From contig JACRKZ010000093.1 in assembly GCA_016235455.1 (NCBI GenBank), positions 1 through 64,000 of the forward strand: DNA of 64,000 nt, read 5' to 3'. The number at the start of each line of letters is the position of its first letter. Position 1 is the stretch's first letter. Below, piece by piece: positions 48,528 to 57,142 of the stretch. A program made the translations under genes and the position numbers. The notes below the pieces were generated by a model, which was not told where the DNA came from, ran no database searches, and saw nothing but the letters and a program-made list of their open reading frames with translations. Origin of the DNA: Armatimonadota bacterium. Lineage in GTDB: Bacteria > Armatimonadota > UBA10988.

Positions 48528-50087
48528 CTAGCGCGCGTCGGCCGCCGGCAGGTCCACGGCCGTGAACGCGAAGCCGACATTGCTCGTGCGCTGGCCGTAG
48601 TCCACCAGCCCGATGAGGAGGCGCTGCACCGGCTCGGCCGGCGCGGGGCCCTGGGCGGTGCAAGTCACGACGATGCGGTCGCCCGGAGCGGCGGCGCCTG
48701 GCGCGCCACCGCCGCCGCGGCTCTGCTGGCGCAGCACCAGCGGATAGCGGCCCTTGGCGGTCTCCATCACGATCATCGGCGCCAGGCCGTTGATCAGACC
48801 GGATCCGACGAGGACCGAGTCGAACGCCGGCTGGACCAGGCCGCCGCCGGGCAGCCCGAGCACTGGCGGGTTGGCCGGCATGATCTGCACGCCGACGGGC
48901 GGCGGCGGCGGCGCGTCTGCTGGCGGGCCTTCGACCTGCCTCATCACGCCGTTCGGGTCCATCTCGAACCGCTGCGTGACGCCGTTGCGCGTAATGGTCA
49001 CGTTGCCCTGGCGCTGGACCTGCACGTTCGGCTGCGGCTGGCCCAACCCGCCGGGCAGGCCCGGCACGGCGACCGCCGGCGGGATGGCCGCCGGCGGCCC
49101 GATCTGGAGTTGGATAGGCGCATCGTGCAGCCGGAACGCCTCGGGACCCGCCATCCCGCCCATGCCCAGCCCGCGCATCGGTCGCCCCTGTTGCTCATTG
49201 GCCTCGGTCTTGGGGTAGGAGACGGTGACCTGGGCCTCGACGGGCAGTGGCTGGCCGACGGGGCTGAAGCCGCCTTGGGTCTGGCCGAAGCGCACCAGCG
49301 TGACGTCGATGTCTCCCTCGGTCTGTTGCTGGCCGGTCTTGTCCAGGTCGCCGAACTCGAGCGCGACCTCCTTGGCGTCGGGGTAGACGCGTAGCGAGCC
49401 GGTCAGCGAGTCGATGGTCGACACGGGCTTGATGGGCAGCGCGAAGATCAGGCTCAGGTTGTCGGTCAGCCCCACGCCCGGCAGCGGCAGCCAGCCGGTC
49501 TGGGTGCGGGGTGCCTGCGCGGCGAGTTCTGCGCCGTCCAGCTTGAGCTGGTAGTCGGCGCCATAGCCGATCAGCGCGCGACTGGCGACCTCCGTGTCGC
49601 AGTCCAGCGTCAGCTCGACGCGCGTCTGGCGGCGTGACGGCATGGGGCCACCGAAGCGGCGGTACTCGACGTTCTCGGTGGTCAGGCTCTGGAGCTGCAC
49701 GCGGTACGCGCCGACCTTGGCTTCCGGCCGTGGCTCCGCGGCTCGGGCGTTGGGCACACCGATGACCTGCACCTGCCCACCGACCATCTGCACCGTAACG
49801 CCCAGGGCCGTCAGTCGGCGCAGCACCTGCCGCAACGTCTCGTCCTTGACCGACAGGGAGACGTTGGGGTCGAGCCGGCGCCGATGCTCCTCGGGCATGT
49901 TGCCCCATTGGACGCGGGCCATCGGCGAGGCGACCCCCACACCCGACCCGCGCGACAGCGTGTCGAGCACCTGGCTGAACGGGACTTCGCGCAGGTCGAA
50001 GGTGAGACGCGGATCGAGTACGCTGAGCGGCGCCGCGTGCGCGCGCAGAGCAATCCCCAAAAGGCAGAGGGCCAGGCAACGTCCCAT
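48528..50087 (-). CDS. secreted STN-domain paralogue 3
   Basis: A 519-residue exported protein. A signal peptide (MGRCLALCLLGIALRAHA) is followed by the STN-like module LSVLDPRLTFDLREVPFSQV, a second module (NVSLSVKDETLRQVLRRLTA), and a middle domain with CDTEVASRALIGYGADYQLK and EVALEFGDLDKTGQQQTEGD. The latter is nearly identical to the matching block of paralogue 5. A Pro/Gly linker and the C-terminal LLIGLVDYGQRTSNVGFAFT follow. A GGGAG site precedes the ATG. Paralogues 3 and 5 are the closest pair. The function is unknown. Confidence 0.85.
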   Translation of the reverse strand: MGRCLALCLLGIALRAHAAPLSVLDPRLTFDLREVPFSQVLDTLSRGSGVGVASPMARVQWGNMPEEHRRRLDPNVSLSVKDETLRQVLRRLTALGVTVQMVGGQVQVIGVPNARAAEPRPEAKVGAYRVQLQSLTTENVEYRRFGGPMPSRRQTRVELTLDCDTEVASRALIGYGADYQLKLDGAELAAQAPRTQTGWLPLPGVGLTDNLSLIFALPIKPVSTIDSLTGSLRVYPDAKEVALEFGDLDKTGQQQTEGDIDVTLVRFGQTQGGFSPVGQPLPVEAQVTVSYPKTEANEQQGRPMRGLGMGGMAGPEAFRLHDAPIQLQIGPPAAIPPAVAVPGLPGGLGQPQPNVQVQRQGNVTITRNGVTQRFEMDPNGVMRQVEGPPADAPPPPPVGVQIMPANPPVLGLPGGGLVQPAFDSVLVGSGLINGLAPMIVMETAKGRYPLVLRQQSRGGGGAPGAAAPGDRIVVTCTAQGPAPAEPVQRLLIGLVDYGQRTSNVGFAFTAVDLPAADAR

Positions 50088-50131
50088 GGATGACTCCCGG
50101 TGACCGTTGCACTGGCCCTCTGTCGAGAGCC

Positions 50132-50149
50132 GGCTCTCTTGCGAGAGCC
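50132..50149 (-). promoter_or_regulatory. intercistronic hairpin between paralogues 2 and 3
   Basis: Stem GGCTCTC/GAGAGCC with a four-base loop, just after the paralogue 2 stop. An alternative palindrome, GAGAGCCGGCTCTC (50125-50138), overlaps it. No T-run follows, so it may attenuate or stabilise the long transcript. Confidence 0.45.
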
Positions 50150-50154
50150 AGGCG

Positions 50155-51726
50155 CTACTGGAGCGGTACGTTCGGCAGAGCGAACGGCACGTTGGCCGTC
50201 TTGTCGCCCGGGTCGATCACACCGACCAGAACGGACTTCGCCTCGGCGGCGGCACCCGTCAGCGGCACGCGCATGGTCACTGTGAGAGTGTTACCCGCGA
50301 ACCGCACCGTGCGTTCACACGACTTGGGGTCGATGCCGATGCGCTTGCCCGGCGCCGTCTCCACGGCCACGGCCTGCAGCAGCCAGCGCGCCACGGCCGC
50401 CATGTCCAGCCGCACCGGCTGGTCGCCGATGAAGGCCATGCCGTCGGCGCCAAAGCCGCCACGACCACCGAAGCCACCAAAGCCACCGAACCCGCCGGGC
50501 CCGCCGCCACCACCTTGGCGACCTTGCCGGCCGGGGTCAGGCTGACCGGGTTGGCCAGGCTGACCGGGCTGACCGGGCGCCTGGGCGAACTGCACGCCGC
50601 CGTCGGCCGGCGTGGCCAGCGCGAACCGCAGGCCCGGCTCAGCCTGAGCCTGACCGCCAGCGGCCGGGGCTCGTCCCGGGGCACCGGGCGCACCCGGCGC
50701 GGCACCGGGCGCGCCCGGGCCGCCACCAGGACCGCCAGGACCACCTGGGCCACCACCGCGACCGCCGCCGAAGCCGCCGCCACCGAACATGCCGGCACCG
50801 GTCTCGATGCGCAGCGGGCCGTTGGCATTGGCGAACACGCCGGACAGACGCTGGGCCATCTCAGGACCGAGCGTGCGCTTGAGCGTCAGGTTGACCGTCT
50901 TCACGTTGCCGGCGGTCTGCACGCCAACCAAGGTCATGTCGATGCCGGCATCCGTCTGCGTCTGGTTGGCCGCGGCCAGATCGTCGAAGACGAAGCTGCG
51001 CTCGACGCAGTCGGTCAGGACGATGAGCTGGCCACTGACCGCGTAGGAGGTCAGGGGTGTGGTCGGCAACTGGTAGGCCAGATCGAACAGGCCGTTGCGC
51101 GGCGCGATGGGCTGCGGCGTGTTATTACCGCCACGGCCGAAGCCGCGCTGGCGCATCTCCGCCGGCTGCCCGTTGATGGCCGACTGCACGGTACCATCGA
51201 TGCCCATGACCGCCAGCAGCGCCGAGGGCGAGGTGGGGGCCACGGCCAACTCGAAGGTCAGGCCGGAGAACGAGTTCGGGTCATTGGGGCCGAACCCGGT
51301 GGTCAGCATGTTCACCGCGCGGTAGTTGTTGAGCACCAGCGCCCACTTGTCGGCCTTGGCCACGGGCCGCGTATCGACCAGCGGCGCATTGGCCGGCGCC
51401 GCCACGGTCGACGGCGTGAGCTCCCAGGACATCTTCGCCGCCTGGTAGCTGAGCGTGCCGCCGACCTGCACGGCCAGCGCCGCCAGCACCTGCGACAGCG
51501 GGTTGCCCGCCGCGATGATGGTCACGGTCGTCGTGGCCGGCTTGGCGTCGGCCGGCAGTTCGACCTTCACGCCGCCCGCGGCCGACAACTGCGTCAGTGC
51601 CTCGGCTAGCGCGACGCCCTTGAGATCCAGCGTGATCGGCGGGTCGTAGACCGAAGTGGCGGCCGCCCACAGCGGGCTCGTCGCCAGCGCCAACACGCAC
51701 ACCAGTGTGAAGAGCTTGCGCGTCAT
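50155..51726 (-). CDS. secreted STN-domain paralogue 2 (Gly/Pro-rich linker)
   Basis: A 523-residue exported protein. A signal peptide (MTRKLFTLVCVLALATSPLWA) is followed by the STN-like module TSVYDPPITLDLKGVALAEA, a second one (TTVTIIAAGNPLSQVLAALA), a beta-rich middle (DCVERSFVFDDLAAANQTQT), a long Gly/Pro/Phe linker with GQPGQPGQP and GGFGGFGG runs, and the C-terminal LVGVIDPGDKTANVPFALPN. Its start overlaps the paralogue 1 stop (ATGA) after a near-perfect AAGGAGGTG site. The function is unknown. Confidence 0.85.
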   Translation of the reverse strand: MTRKLFTLVCVLALATSPLWAAATSVYDPPITLDLKGVALAEALTQLSAAGGVKVELPADAKPATTTVTIIAAGNPLSQVLAALAVQVGGTLSYQAAKMSWELTPSTVAAPANAPLVDTRPVAKADKWALVLNNYRAVNMLTTGFGPNDPNSFSGLTFELAVAPTSPSALLAVMGIDGTVQSAINGQPAEMRQRGFGRGGNNTPQPIAPRNGLFDLAYQLPTTPLTSYAVSGQLIVLTDCVERSFVFDDLAAANQTQTDAGIDMTLVGVQTAGNVKTVNLTLKRTLGPEMAQRLSGVFANANGPLRIETGAGMFGGGGFGGGRGGGPGGPGGPGGGPGAPGAAPGAPGAPGRAPAAGGQAQAEPGLRFALATPADGGVQFAQAPGQPGQPGQPGQPDPGRQGRQGGGGGPGGFGGFGGFGGRGGFGADGMAFIGDQPVRLDMAAVARWLLQAVAVETAPGKRIGIDPKSCERTVRFAGNTLTVTMRVPLTGAAAEAKSVLVGVIDPGDKTANVPFALPNVPLQ

Positions 51727-53300
51727 TGCGCACCTCCTTGGCCGCCCTGGCCACCTTCAGCACCACCGCGGCCGCCGCGGCCGCCACGGCCACCACGGCC
51801 ACCACCGCCGTCACCACCAGCTCCGCCAGCGCCAGCGCCCGGCTGACCGGGCTGACCGGGCTGACCGGGCTGGCCGGGCTGGCCTCCAGGGCCGCCAAAG
51901 CCGCCCGGCCCGCCAGCGTTGTTGGGTCGAGGCGCGGGGATGGCGATGTCATTGACGATGACGATCTGGTCCTTGGCGGACACACCGGGGTCGAGCACGG
52001 AGACCACCAGGCGCTGCGCGCCCTGCACGGCGGTCGGCCAGGTGGCGACCAGATGCGTGGTCAGCGTATCGCCCTTGAGCGTGAACTCGCGCTGCTGCGA
52101 CGAGGTGCGGGCATAGGCGAAGCCGGCCGGCGCCTTGGAGAAGGCTACCACGGGCACAATCCAGGCCGGAAGGGTGCGCATGCCGCCCATACCACCCATG
52201 CCGCCGCGTCCGCCGCCGCCGTTGGTGTCCAGCACCGAGCCGACGTCGATCTTGCCGTCCGCCGCGACGGGCAGCGCCTTGAGCTGCTCAACCGCCGTGG
52301 GACCCAGCTTGGTGGTGACGGTCAGATCGGCTGTGGCGGGCTGGTCGCCGGCCGCGGCGGTGAAACTGTTGAGCGTCACTTCCACGTTGCCGGCGGCCTG
52401 CTTGGCCCCAGCCTGCGCGGGGTCGAGCGTGACCAGGCGCTCGGCGATCTGGTCATAGAGCTTGAGGCTCAGGTTGACCTGGCGCACGGCCTTGATTTCC
52501 GGCGCGCCGGCCGGCAGCTCGAACGGCAGATCGAAGTTGCCGTTGGCCGGATTGGTGGCCAGCAGTTGGCCCGACAAGCCGGCGACCGGCTTGAAGGTGA
52601 CCGTGGCTTCGGGCAGCACGGTGGCTTCAACCGACTCGACCGAAATGCCGGCGACCTTGGCGTCGGCCAGGGCCGTCGCGCCGTCCACAGCGACCTCCAG
52701 GGTCAGCGTGGCGTTGGGCTGGTGCGCCGGACGCGGCCCGAAGAAGTGCTCCGTCGTGCGGGCGTAGCGCAGATTGTTGACCATGATGCCCAGGTCACCC
52801 ACCACGCGAAACGGCGGCTGGGACTGGTTGCGGCCCATGGCCGGCAGCACGTAGTAGGTGCCGCCCACGCGCTGCACGCGCTGGTTGTACTGGCGCGCCA
52901 GTACGTCCAGCACGTAGCCCAGCGGAAAGCCGTTGGCCTGGGTGGTGATCTGCGGATCGAGCATGTCCAGGAACCGGTTGCCGCCCTGGCCACCGGCGCC
53001 CGGCTGACCGGGCTGGCCACCGGCACCGGGCTGGCCCGGCTGGCCCGGCTGACCACCAGGCATGCGACCGGCCATCATGCGCACCGCGGCCTGGTCGAAG
53101 TTGTAACCGGTCTGCGCGCCGATGAACTTGAGCACCTCGGACAGCCGCTGCCCCGACGCATTGATGGTCACCAGCGGCTCGACCAGGCTGATCTGGGCCG
53201 GGGCCTGCTGGGCAGGGCTCGGCCCAGCGGCCAGCGCTACGCTCAGCGCGGGCGCGGCCCAGAGCCAGCCGCGGCTCCGGCACCGAAAACGTGTACCCAT
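51723..53300 (-). CDS. secreted STN-domain paralogue 1 (GRGG tail)
   Basis: A 525-residue exported protein, first gene of the five-paralogue operon. A signal peptide (GWLWAAPALSVALAAGPSPA) is followed by the STN-like module LVEPLVTINASGQRLSEVLK, split by a GQPGQPGQ insert from a second module (PQITTQANGFPLGYVLDVLA), the beta-rich middle (RLVTLDPAQAGAKQAAGNVE), the C-terminal LVVSVLDPGVSAKDQIVIVN, and a final Gly/Arg tail (GRGGRGGRGG) unique to this copy. The ATG at 53300 has GGGAG nine bases upstream; an ATG at 53309 abuts that site. The function is unknown. Confidence 0.84.
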   Translation of the reverse strand: MGTRFRCRSRGWLWAAPALSVALAAGPSPAQQAPAQISLVEPLVTINASGQRLSEVLKFIGAQTGYNFDQAAVRMMAGRMPGGQPGQPGQPGAGGQPGQPGAGGQGGNRFLDMLDPQITTQANGFPLGYVLDVLARQYNQRVQRVGGTYYVLPAMGRNQSQPPFRVVGDLGIMVNNLRYARTTEHFFGPRPAHQPNATLTLEVAVDGATALADAKVAGISVESVEATVLPEATVTFKPVAGLSGQLLATNPANGNFDLPFELPAGAPEIKAVRQVNLSLKLYDQIAERLVTLDPAQAGAKQAAGNVEVTLNSFTAAAGDQPATADLTVTTKLGPTAVEQLKALPVAADGKIDVGSVLDTNGGGGRGGMGGMGGMRTLPAWIVPVVAFSKAPAGFAYARTSSQQREFTLKGDTLTTHLVATWPTAVQGAQRLVVSVLDPGVSAKDQIVIVNDIAIPAPRPNNAGGPGGFGGPGGQPGQPGQPGQPGQPGAGAGGAGGDGGGGRGGRGGRGGRGGAEGGQGGQGGAQ

Positions 53301-53461
53301 GTTGGTCATCTCCCTCAGACGATGGGGCCATAGACGCTGGCCCAGACGGAAGGTTCACTCAAACGTCACAGTGCCCATGGATCTTGTCGGGCAGGGCGTC
53401 AGACCAGCGGATCCGGGCCATTTCGCGGGCCCCACGGCCATGTGCTGACCCGTCCCGCCTC

Positions 53462-53490
53462 TTGCCGTGCCGGCGGTCCAGTGATATCGT
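53462..53490 (+). promoter_or_regulatory. promoter for the 77-residue gene
   Basis: TTGCCG (53462-53467), a 17-base spacer and TATCGT (53485-53490), about 30 bases before the ATG at 53519. Confidence 0.55.
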
Positions 53491-53518
53491 GAGACTAGCT
53501 GGATCTGGAGGGCGAGAT

Positions 53519-53752
53519 ATGCTGATCGTTAAGGTCACCGAGCGCGAAGACGGCACGATCGTCGCGGAGACCCAACGGCAGGTGTTGGCGCAGTTCCAGG
53601 GGCAGACCAGGCAGGATGTGGTTGCCTATCTGGAGCACAAAGCGCGCTCATGCGGGGAAGACCTGCGAATTGTCGAGAGCTTCGACGACTTCGACCCGAA
53701 CGGGCGGCTCACGGACCGTGACTTCCGGCACATGATGAAGCGACACTTCTGA
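53519..53752 (+). CDS. small hypothetical protein, 77 residues
   Basis: I do not recognise the family. The protein (MLIVKVTEREDGTIVAETQR, then VVAYLEHKARSCGEDLRIVE, ending RHMMKRHF) is hydrophilic, with alternating strand-like and helical parts and no signal peptide. A GGAGGG ribosome site and a plausible promoter precede the start, and a shared terminator-like hairpin follows, so it is very likely a real single-gene transcript. It is transcribed divergently from the STN operon and convergently with the cold-shock gene. Confidence 0.75.
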   Translation: MLIVKVTEREDGTIVAETQRQVLAQFQGQTRQDVVAYLEHKARSCGEDLRIVESFDDFDPNGRLTDRDFRHMMKRHF

Positions 53753-53786
53753 GACGAAGCGACGGCTCAGGTCAGGCGAAAAGGGT

Positions 53787-53822
53787 CGAGCGGCCAGCCC
53801 CCGTACGGTGACCGGCCGCTCG
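53787..53822. terminator. terminator between the small gene and csp
   Basis: A perfect 9-bp stem CGAGCGGCC/GGCCGCTCG (53787-53795, 53814-53822). On the minus strand it is followed by ACCCTTTTCG, a short T-run suited to ending the cold-shock transcript. On the plus strand there is no T-run. Confidence 0.65.
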
Positions 53823-53834
53823 TGGGTAGAATGC

Positions 53835-54044
53835 TCAGGATTCCTTGGGCTGTACGGCTACGGCTCGTGGGCCGCGCCCGTCATCGTTGATCTCGTACTC
53901 AACCTCTTGGCCCTCAAACAGCGTCTTGTAGCCTGCTGAGTCGATCACCGAGTAGTGAACGAACACGTCCTGGCCACCGTTGTCCTGTTCGATGAAGCCG
54001 TAACCCTTTTGATCGTTGAACCATTTGACCTTGCCGACCGGCAT
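53835..54044 (-). CDS. csp: cold-shock domain protein
   Basis: A 69-residue OB-fold RNA/DNA chaperone. It begins [20 protein letters not shown] with the RNP1 motif KGYGFI, and the RNP2 motif VFVHYSVI follows. The full length is typical of CspA-family proteins. The ATG at 54044 follows GGAG at a good distance; an upstream in-frame TTG is less likely. A promoter about 100 bases upstream leaves a roughly 90-base leader, in keeping with csp genes whose leader RNA controls translation. Confidence 0.96.
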   Translation of the reverse strand: MPVGKVKWFNDQKGYGFIEQDNGGQDVFVHYSVIDSAGYKTLFEGQEVEYEINDDGRGPRAVAVQPKES

Positions 54045-54140
54045 GGGACACTCCAAATCCGGCTGCTCTCCGCCGCGTTCACGACCTCCCCAGTACTAGT
54101 CACGTCTGGTTGGCGGTCGGTTCATCCGGATCCAACCCCC

Positions 54141-54170
54141 ATTGTAATCAACTTCGGTCCCGCTCTTCAA
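54141..54170 (-). promoter_or_regulatory. csp promoter with long leader
   Basis: Minus-strand TTGAAG (54170-54165), an 18-base spacer and TACAAT (54146-54141). The predicted start near 54134 gives a leader of about 90 bases before the csp ATG. Confidence 0.6.
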
Positions 54171-54219
54171 GATGCTCCCGGGGGTACGAGTCCGCGTTAC
54201 TCAACCGTTTCACAACACT

Positions 54220-54966
54220 CTACAAGCCGGCGCAGCACGGGCACCAGGGGTCTTTGGGCACGTTCAGGGCGAATGCGTCGCCTGCCATGGTATCGAATAG
54301 CATGACACGGCCCAAAAGCGGCGCCACGCGGGGATGTTGCGGCAGCAGCAGCTTGAGTGTCTCGGCGGCGCAGCAGCAACCCACCTGACCCGCCAGCGGG
54401 CCCAGCACGCCTTGTGTGGCGACCTCGGCGGGTGGCGCCGGGAACCGGCAGCGATAGCACGGCCCGCCCAACGCGGGCGCATAGACCGCCACCTGCCCCT
54501 CGCCCTGGTAGACGCTGCCATCGATCCACGGCCGGCCAAGGCGCACGCAGGCGTCGTTGACCACATAGCGCAGGGCGTAGCTGTCGCCCGCGGCAACGAC
54601 GGCATCGTACTCGGCCAGCACCAACTCGGCGTTGTCGGCCGTGAGCGCGATGCTCAGGCCGCGCACCTCGACCTCGGGGTTGGCCTGCGTCAGCCGGGTG
54701 GCGGCTCGCTCGGTCTTGAGCAGGCCCAGGTCAGCCGGCCCGAAGAGGATCTGGCGGGGCAGGTCGGCGGGCGCCACGCGGTCGTGGTCGATCAGTGCCA
54801 GTCGGCCGACGCCCGCGGCGGCCAGATACAGCGCGCACGGCCCACCCACGCCGCCCAGCCCGACCACCGCCACCGACGCATCACGCCACGCCTGCTGCCC
54901 GGCCTGGCCGACCTCGGGCAGCATGATCTGGCGCGCGTAGCGTTCGTGGTCCAGTGCGCTGAGCAT
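54220..54966 (-). CDS. ThiF/MoeB/HesA-family E1-like adenylyltransferase
   Basis: A 248-residue enzyme that adenylates the C-terminal Gly of a ThiS/MoaD-type sulfur carrier. It opens ERYARQIMLPEVGQAGQQ, then the nucleotide loop VAVVGLGGVGGPCALYLAAA, DHDRVAPADLPRQILF with the conserved Arg, and zinc Cys pairs in CYRCRF and the C-terminal CPCC. The end block GVLGPLAGQVGCCCAAETLK is family-typical. The ATG at 54966 follows GAGGA. It lies 11 bases after the PHP gene. No carrier-protein gene is visible nearby, so thiamine or molybdopterin use cannot be decided. Confidence 0.93.
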   Translation of the reverse strand: MLSALDHERYARQIMLPEVGQAGQQAWRDASVAVVGLGGVGGPCALYLAAAGVGRLALIDHDRVAPADLPRQILFGPADLGLLKTERAATRLTQANPEVEVRGLSIALTADNAELVLAEYDAVVAAGDSYALRYVVNDACVRLGRPWIDGSVYQGEGQVAVYAPALGGPCYRCRFPAPPAEVATQGVLGPLAGQVGCCCAAETLKLLLPQHPRVAPLLGRVMLFDTMAGDAFALNVPKDPWCPCCAGL

Positions 54967-54977
54967 GGTTGCCGTCC

Positions 54978-55817
54978 TCACCTGTGCCGCTCGGCCGCGC
55001 CGCGCAGCCTGTCGAGCACCTCGTCGTCGTCGGGCACGCGACCGGGCACCTGGCCCAGGCGTACGCCGGGCTTGGTGGCGCCGTGGAAATCCGAGCCGAC
55101 GGTGATGGCCAGCCGCCAGCGCGTGGCCAGGTCGCGGTACAGCCGACGTTGGCGCGGCGTGTGCTGCGGGTAGTACACCTCCAGCCCGTCGAGTCCTCTG
55201 GCCACCCAGCGGCTCAGCGTGTCGGCCAGATCGGCCGGGCTAAGCCGCGTCTGGCAGGGATGCGCCAACACCGCCGCGCCGCCGGCCGCGTGGACCAGTT
55301 CGATGGCGTCGCCGGGCGACAGGTCCTCGCGCGGCACATACAGCGGCGAATCGTCCGCCAGGTAGCGCTCGAAGGCCTGGTAGATGCTGCTCACCGCGCC
55401 CAACTCCACCATGGCCTGAGCCATGTGCGGGCGGCCGATCTGCTCGCCGCCGGCCAGTCGGTCGAGCTGTTCCATCGTAACGGCGAAGCCGGCGGCGTTG
55501 AGCCGCTCGACCATGGTCACGTTGCGCACGCGGCGCGCGGCCTGCAGTTGGGCCAGCACGGTCCGCAGCCCAGCGTGGTGCGGGTCGATGTGGTAGCCCA
55601 GCAGGTGCAGGTTGCCCCGCGCCCAGGTCAGGCTGAGCTCCACGCCGACGATGATCTCGACATCCTGGCGATCGTCGGGCAGCCGGTCGTAGGCGTCGAC
55701 GTTGTCGTGGTCGGTGATGGCCAGCGCGCGCAGGCCCGCGGCGGCGGCGGCGGCCACCAGTTCCGCCGGCGTCAGCGTGCCGTCGGAGCAGACGGTATGG
55801 CTATGCAGATCGATCAT
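54978..55817 (-). CDS. PHP-domain phosphoesterase
   Basis: A 279-residue metal-dependent phosphoesterase of the PHP family (YciV/RnaAM-like). Metal sites are plain: MIDLHSHTVCSDGTLTP, LAITDHDNVDAY, GVELSLTW, AVLAHPCQTRL and VGSDFHGATKPGV. Characterised relatives remove the 3' phosphate from pAp-type nucleotides or act as 5'-3' exonucleases on short RNA. Its ATG overlaps the murC stop (ATGA), so the two are coupled; the ThiF-like gene follows 11 bases on. Confidence 0.93.
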   Translation of the reverse strand: MIDLHSHTVCSDGTLTPAELVAAAAAAGLRALAITDHDNVDAYDRLPDDRQDVEIIVGVELSLTWARGNLHLLGYHIDPHHAGLRTVLAQLQAARRVRNVTMVERLNAAGFAVTMEQLDRLAGGEQIGRPHMAQAMVELGAVSSIYQAFERYLADDSPLYVPREDLSPGDAIELVHAAGGAAVLAHPCQTRLSPADLADTLSRWVARGLDGLEVYYPQHTPRQRRLYRDLATRWRLAITVGSDFHGATKPGVRLGQVPGRVPDDDEVLDRLRGAAERHR

Positions 55818-57142
55818 GCTCGCTCTGTCCGCACCCACTCGGCCAAGCGATGCGCCAGCGCGGTCACGTCGCCGGCGCCCATGACGAGCCATGTCTCGCG
55901 GTCGCCGGCGGCGGCGGTCAGGCGCGCGAAGGCGTCGTCGTGCCCACCCACGTAGGACACGCCGGCCGCCTCGCCACCCGCCACGGCGGCCACCTGCGCG
56001 GAGTCGACACCCAGCGTGTCATGCTCGCGCGCGGCGTAGATGTCGCACAGCAGCGTCTCGTCGGCGGGGTCGAAGACCCCGGCATACTCGGCCAGCAGCG
56101 CCCTGGTGCGCGCGAACTGGTGCGGTTCATAGACCACTCTAAGGCGTCGGCCCAGTTGCGTCGCCGCCAGCACCGTGGCGCGCACCTCGGCCGGATGGTG
56201 AGCATAGTCGTCGACCACCACGATGCCGCCGCTATCGACCAGCCGCTCGAAGCGCCGTGCCGTGCCGCCGAACCGCCCGATCAACTCCGCGGCACGGGCC
56301 AACGGCACGCCGGCCTCGACCGCGGCGGCGACCGCGGCGGCGGCGTTCTGGGCGTTGTGGCGGCCCACGGCGGCCAGTTCCACCGTCACGCTCTCGCCTT
56401 CGGGCGAGGTCAGCGCAAAGCGTTGCCCGACGGCGCTGGGCACGGGCTCGCCGGTGCGCCAATCGGCCCCGGCGGCGAAGCCGTAGGTCTGCACGCGGCA
56501 CACCGCCGCGTCGGCCAGGGCGGCGGCGGTGGGGCAGTCGGCGCCCAGCAGCAGCAGCCCGTCGGGCCGCACCTGGCTGACGAACTGGCGGAACGTCGCG
56601 ACGTAATCGGCCAGGTCCACGTAGATGTCGGGGTGGTCGTTCTCGACGTTGGTGACGATGGCCGTGCGCGGTTCGAGCGCCAGGAAGGCCCGCGCATACT
56701 CGTCGGCCTCGACCACCACCCACTCGCCGGCGCCGACGCGGCAGTTGGTGCCATAGTTGCCCACCAGGCTGCCGACCAGGAAGGTCGGGTCGAGCCCGGC
56801 CTCGACCAGGATGACCGAGGCCATGCCTGACGTGGTGGTCTTGCCATGCGTGCCGGCCACGCACAGGCCGCTCTTGGGATTGACCGCGGCGCCGAGCACA
56901 TCCGCGCGACTCCGAATCGGCAGGCCGCGTTGTCGCGCGGCAGTCAACTCGGGATTCTCGGCCGGCACAGCGGCCGAAACGGCCAGCCAATCGACGTCGT
57001 CGGCCAGGTTGGCCGCGTCGTGTCCGATGTAGACGGTGATGCCTTCGGCGGCCAGCGCGCGCGTGTAGTCGGAGGCGGCCTGGTCCGAGCCGGAGACGCG
57101 ATGTCCCTGGGCGGTGAGCAGCCGGGCGATGGCGCTCATCAT
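55814..57142 (-). CDS. murC: UDP-N-acetylmuramate-L-alanine ligase, N-terminally truncated
   Basis: A 442-residue Mur ligase that adds L-Ala to UDP-MurNAc in peptidoglycan synthesis. The body is intact: SAIARLLTAQGHRVSGSD, the ATP loop VAGTHGKTTTSGMASVI, VEADEYARAFLALEP, VVDDYAHHPAEVRAT and YEPHQFARTRALL. The usual N-terminal strand (HFIGIGGxG) is missing. The frame upstream reads AWTAGC just before MMSAIARLL and then hits a stop, so roughly the first 15 codons and the ribosome site are absent. The upstream gene runs into this region in another frame. A deletion or misassembly at about 57,145 is likely, and the protein as given may not fold. Confidence 0.88.
   Translation of the reverse strand: MMSAIARLLTAQGHRVSGSDQAASDYTRALAAEGITVYIGHDAANLADDVDWLAVSAAVPAENPELTAARQRGLPIRSRADVLGAAVNPKSGLCVAGTHGKTTTSGMASVILVEAGLDPTFLVGSLVGNYGTNCRVGAGEWVVVEADEYARAFLALEPRTAIVTNVENDHPDIYVDLADYVATFRQFVSQVRPDGLLLLGADCPTAAALADAAVCRVQTYGFAAGADWRTGEPVPSAVGQRFALTSPEGESVTVELAAVGRHNAQNAAAAVAAAVEAGVPLARAAELIGRFGGTARRFERLVDSGGIVVVDDYAHHPAEVRATVLAATQLGRRLRVVYEPHQFARTRALLAEYAGVFDPADETLLCDIYAAREHDTLGVDSAQVAAVAGGEAAGVSYVGGHDDAFARLTAAAGDRETWLVMGAGDVTALAHRLAEWVRTERA

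Noticed and set aside
50132-50149. Treating the hairpin after STN paralogue 2 as an operon-ending terminator
   Set aside because: No T-run follows and the next paralogue begins within about 70 bases with its own ribosome site, so the operon probably continues.
56232-57142. Extension of repeat protein A through murC in another frame
   Set aside because: The residues are Arg-rich and unlike any domain, while the murC frame has all Mur ligase motifs. Treated as read-through after a deletion or misassembly.
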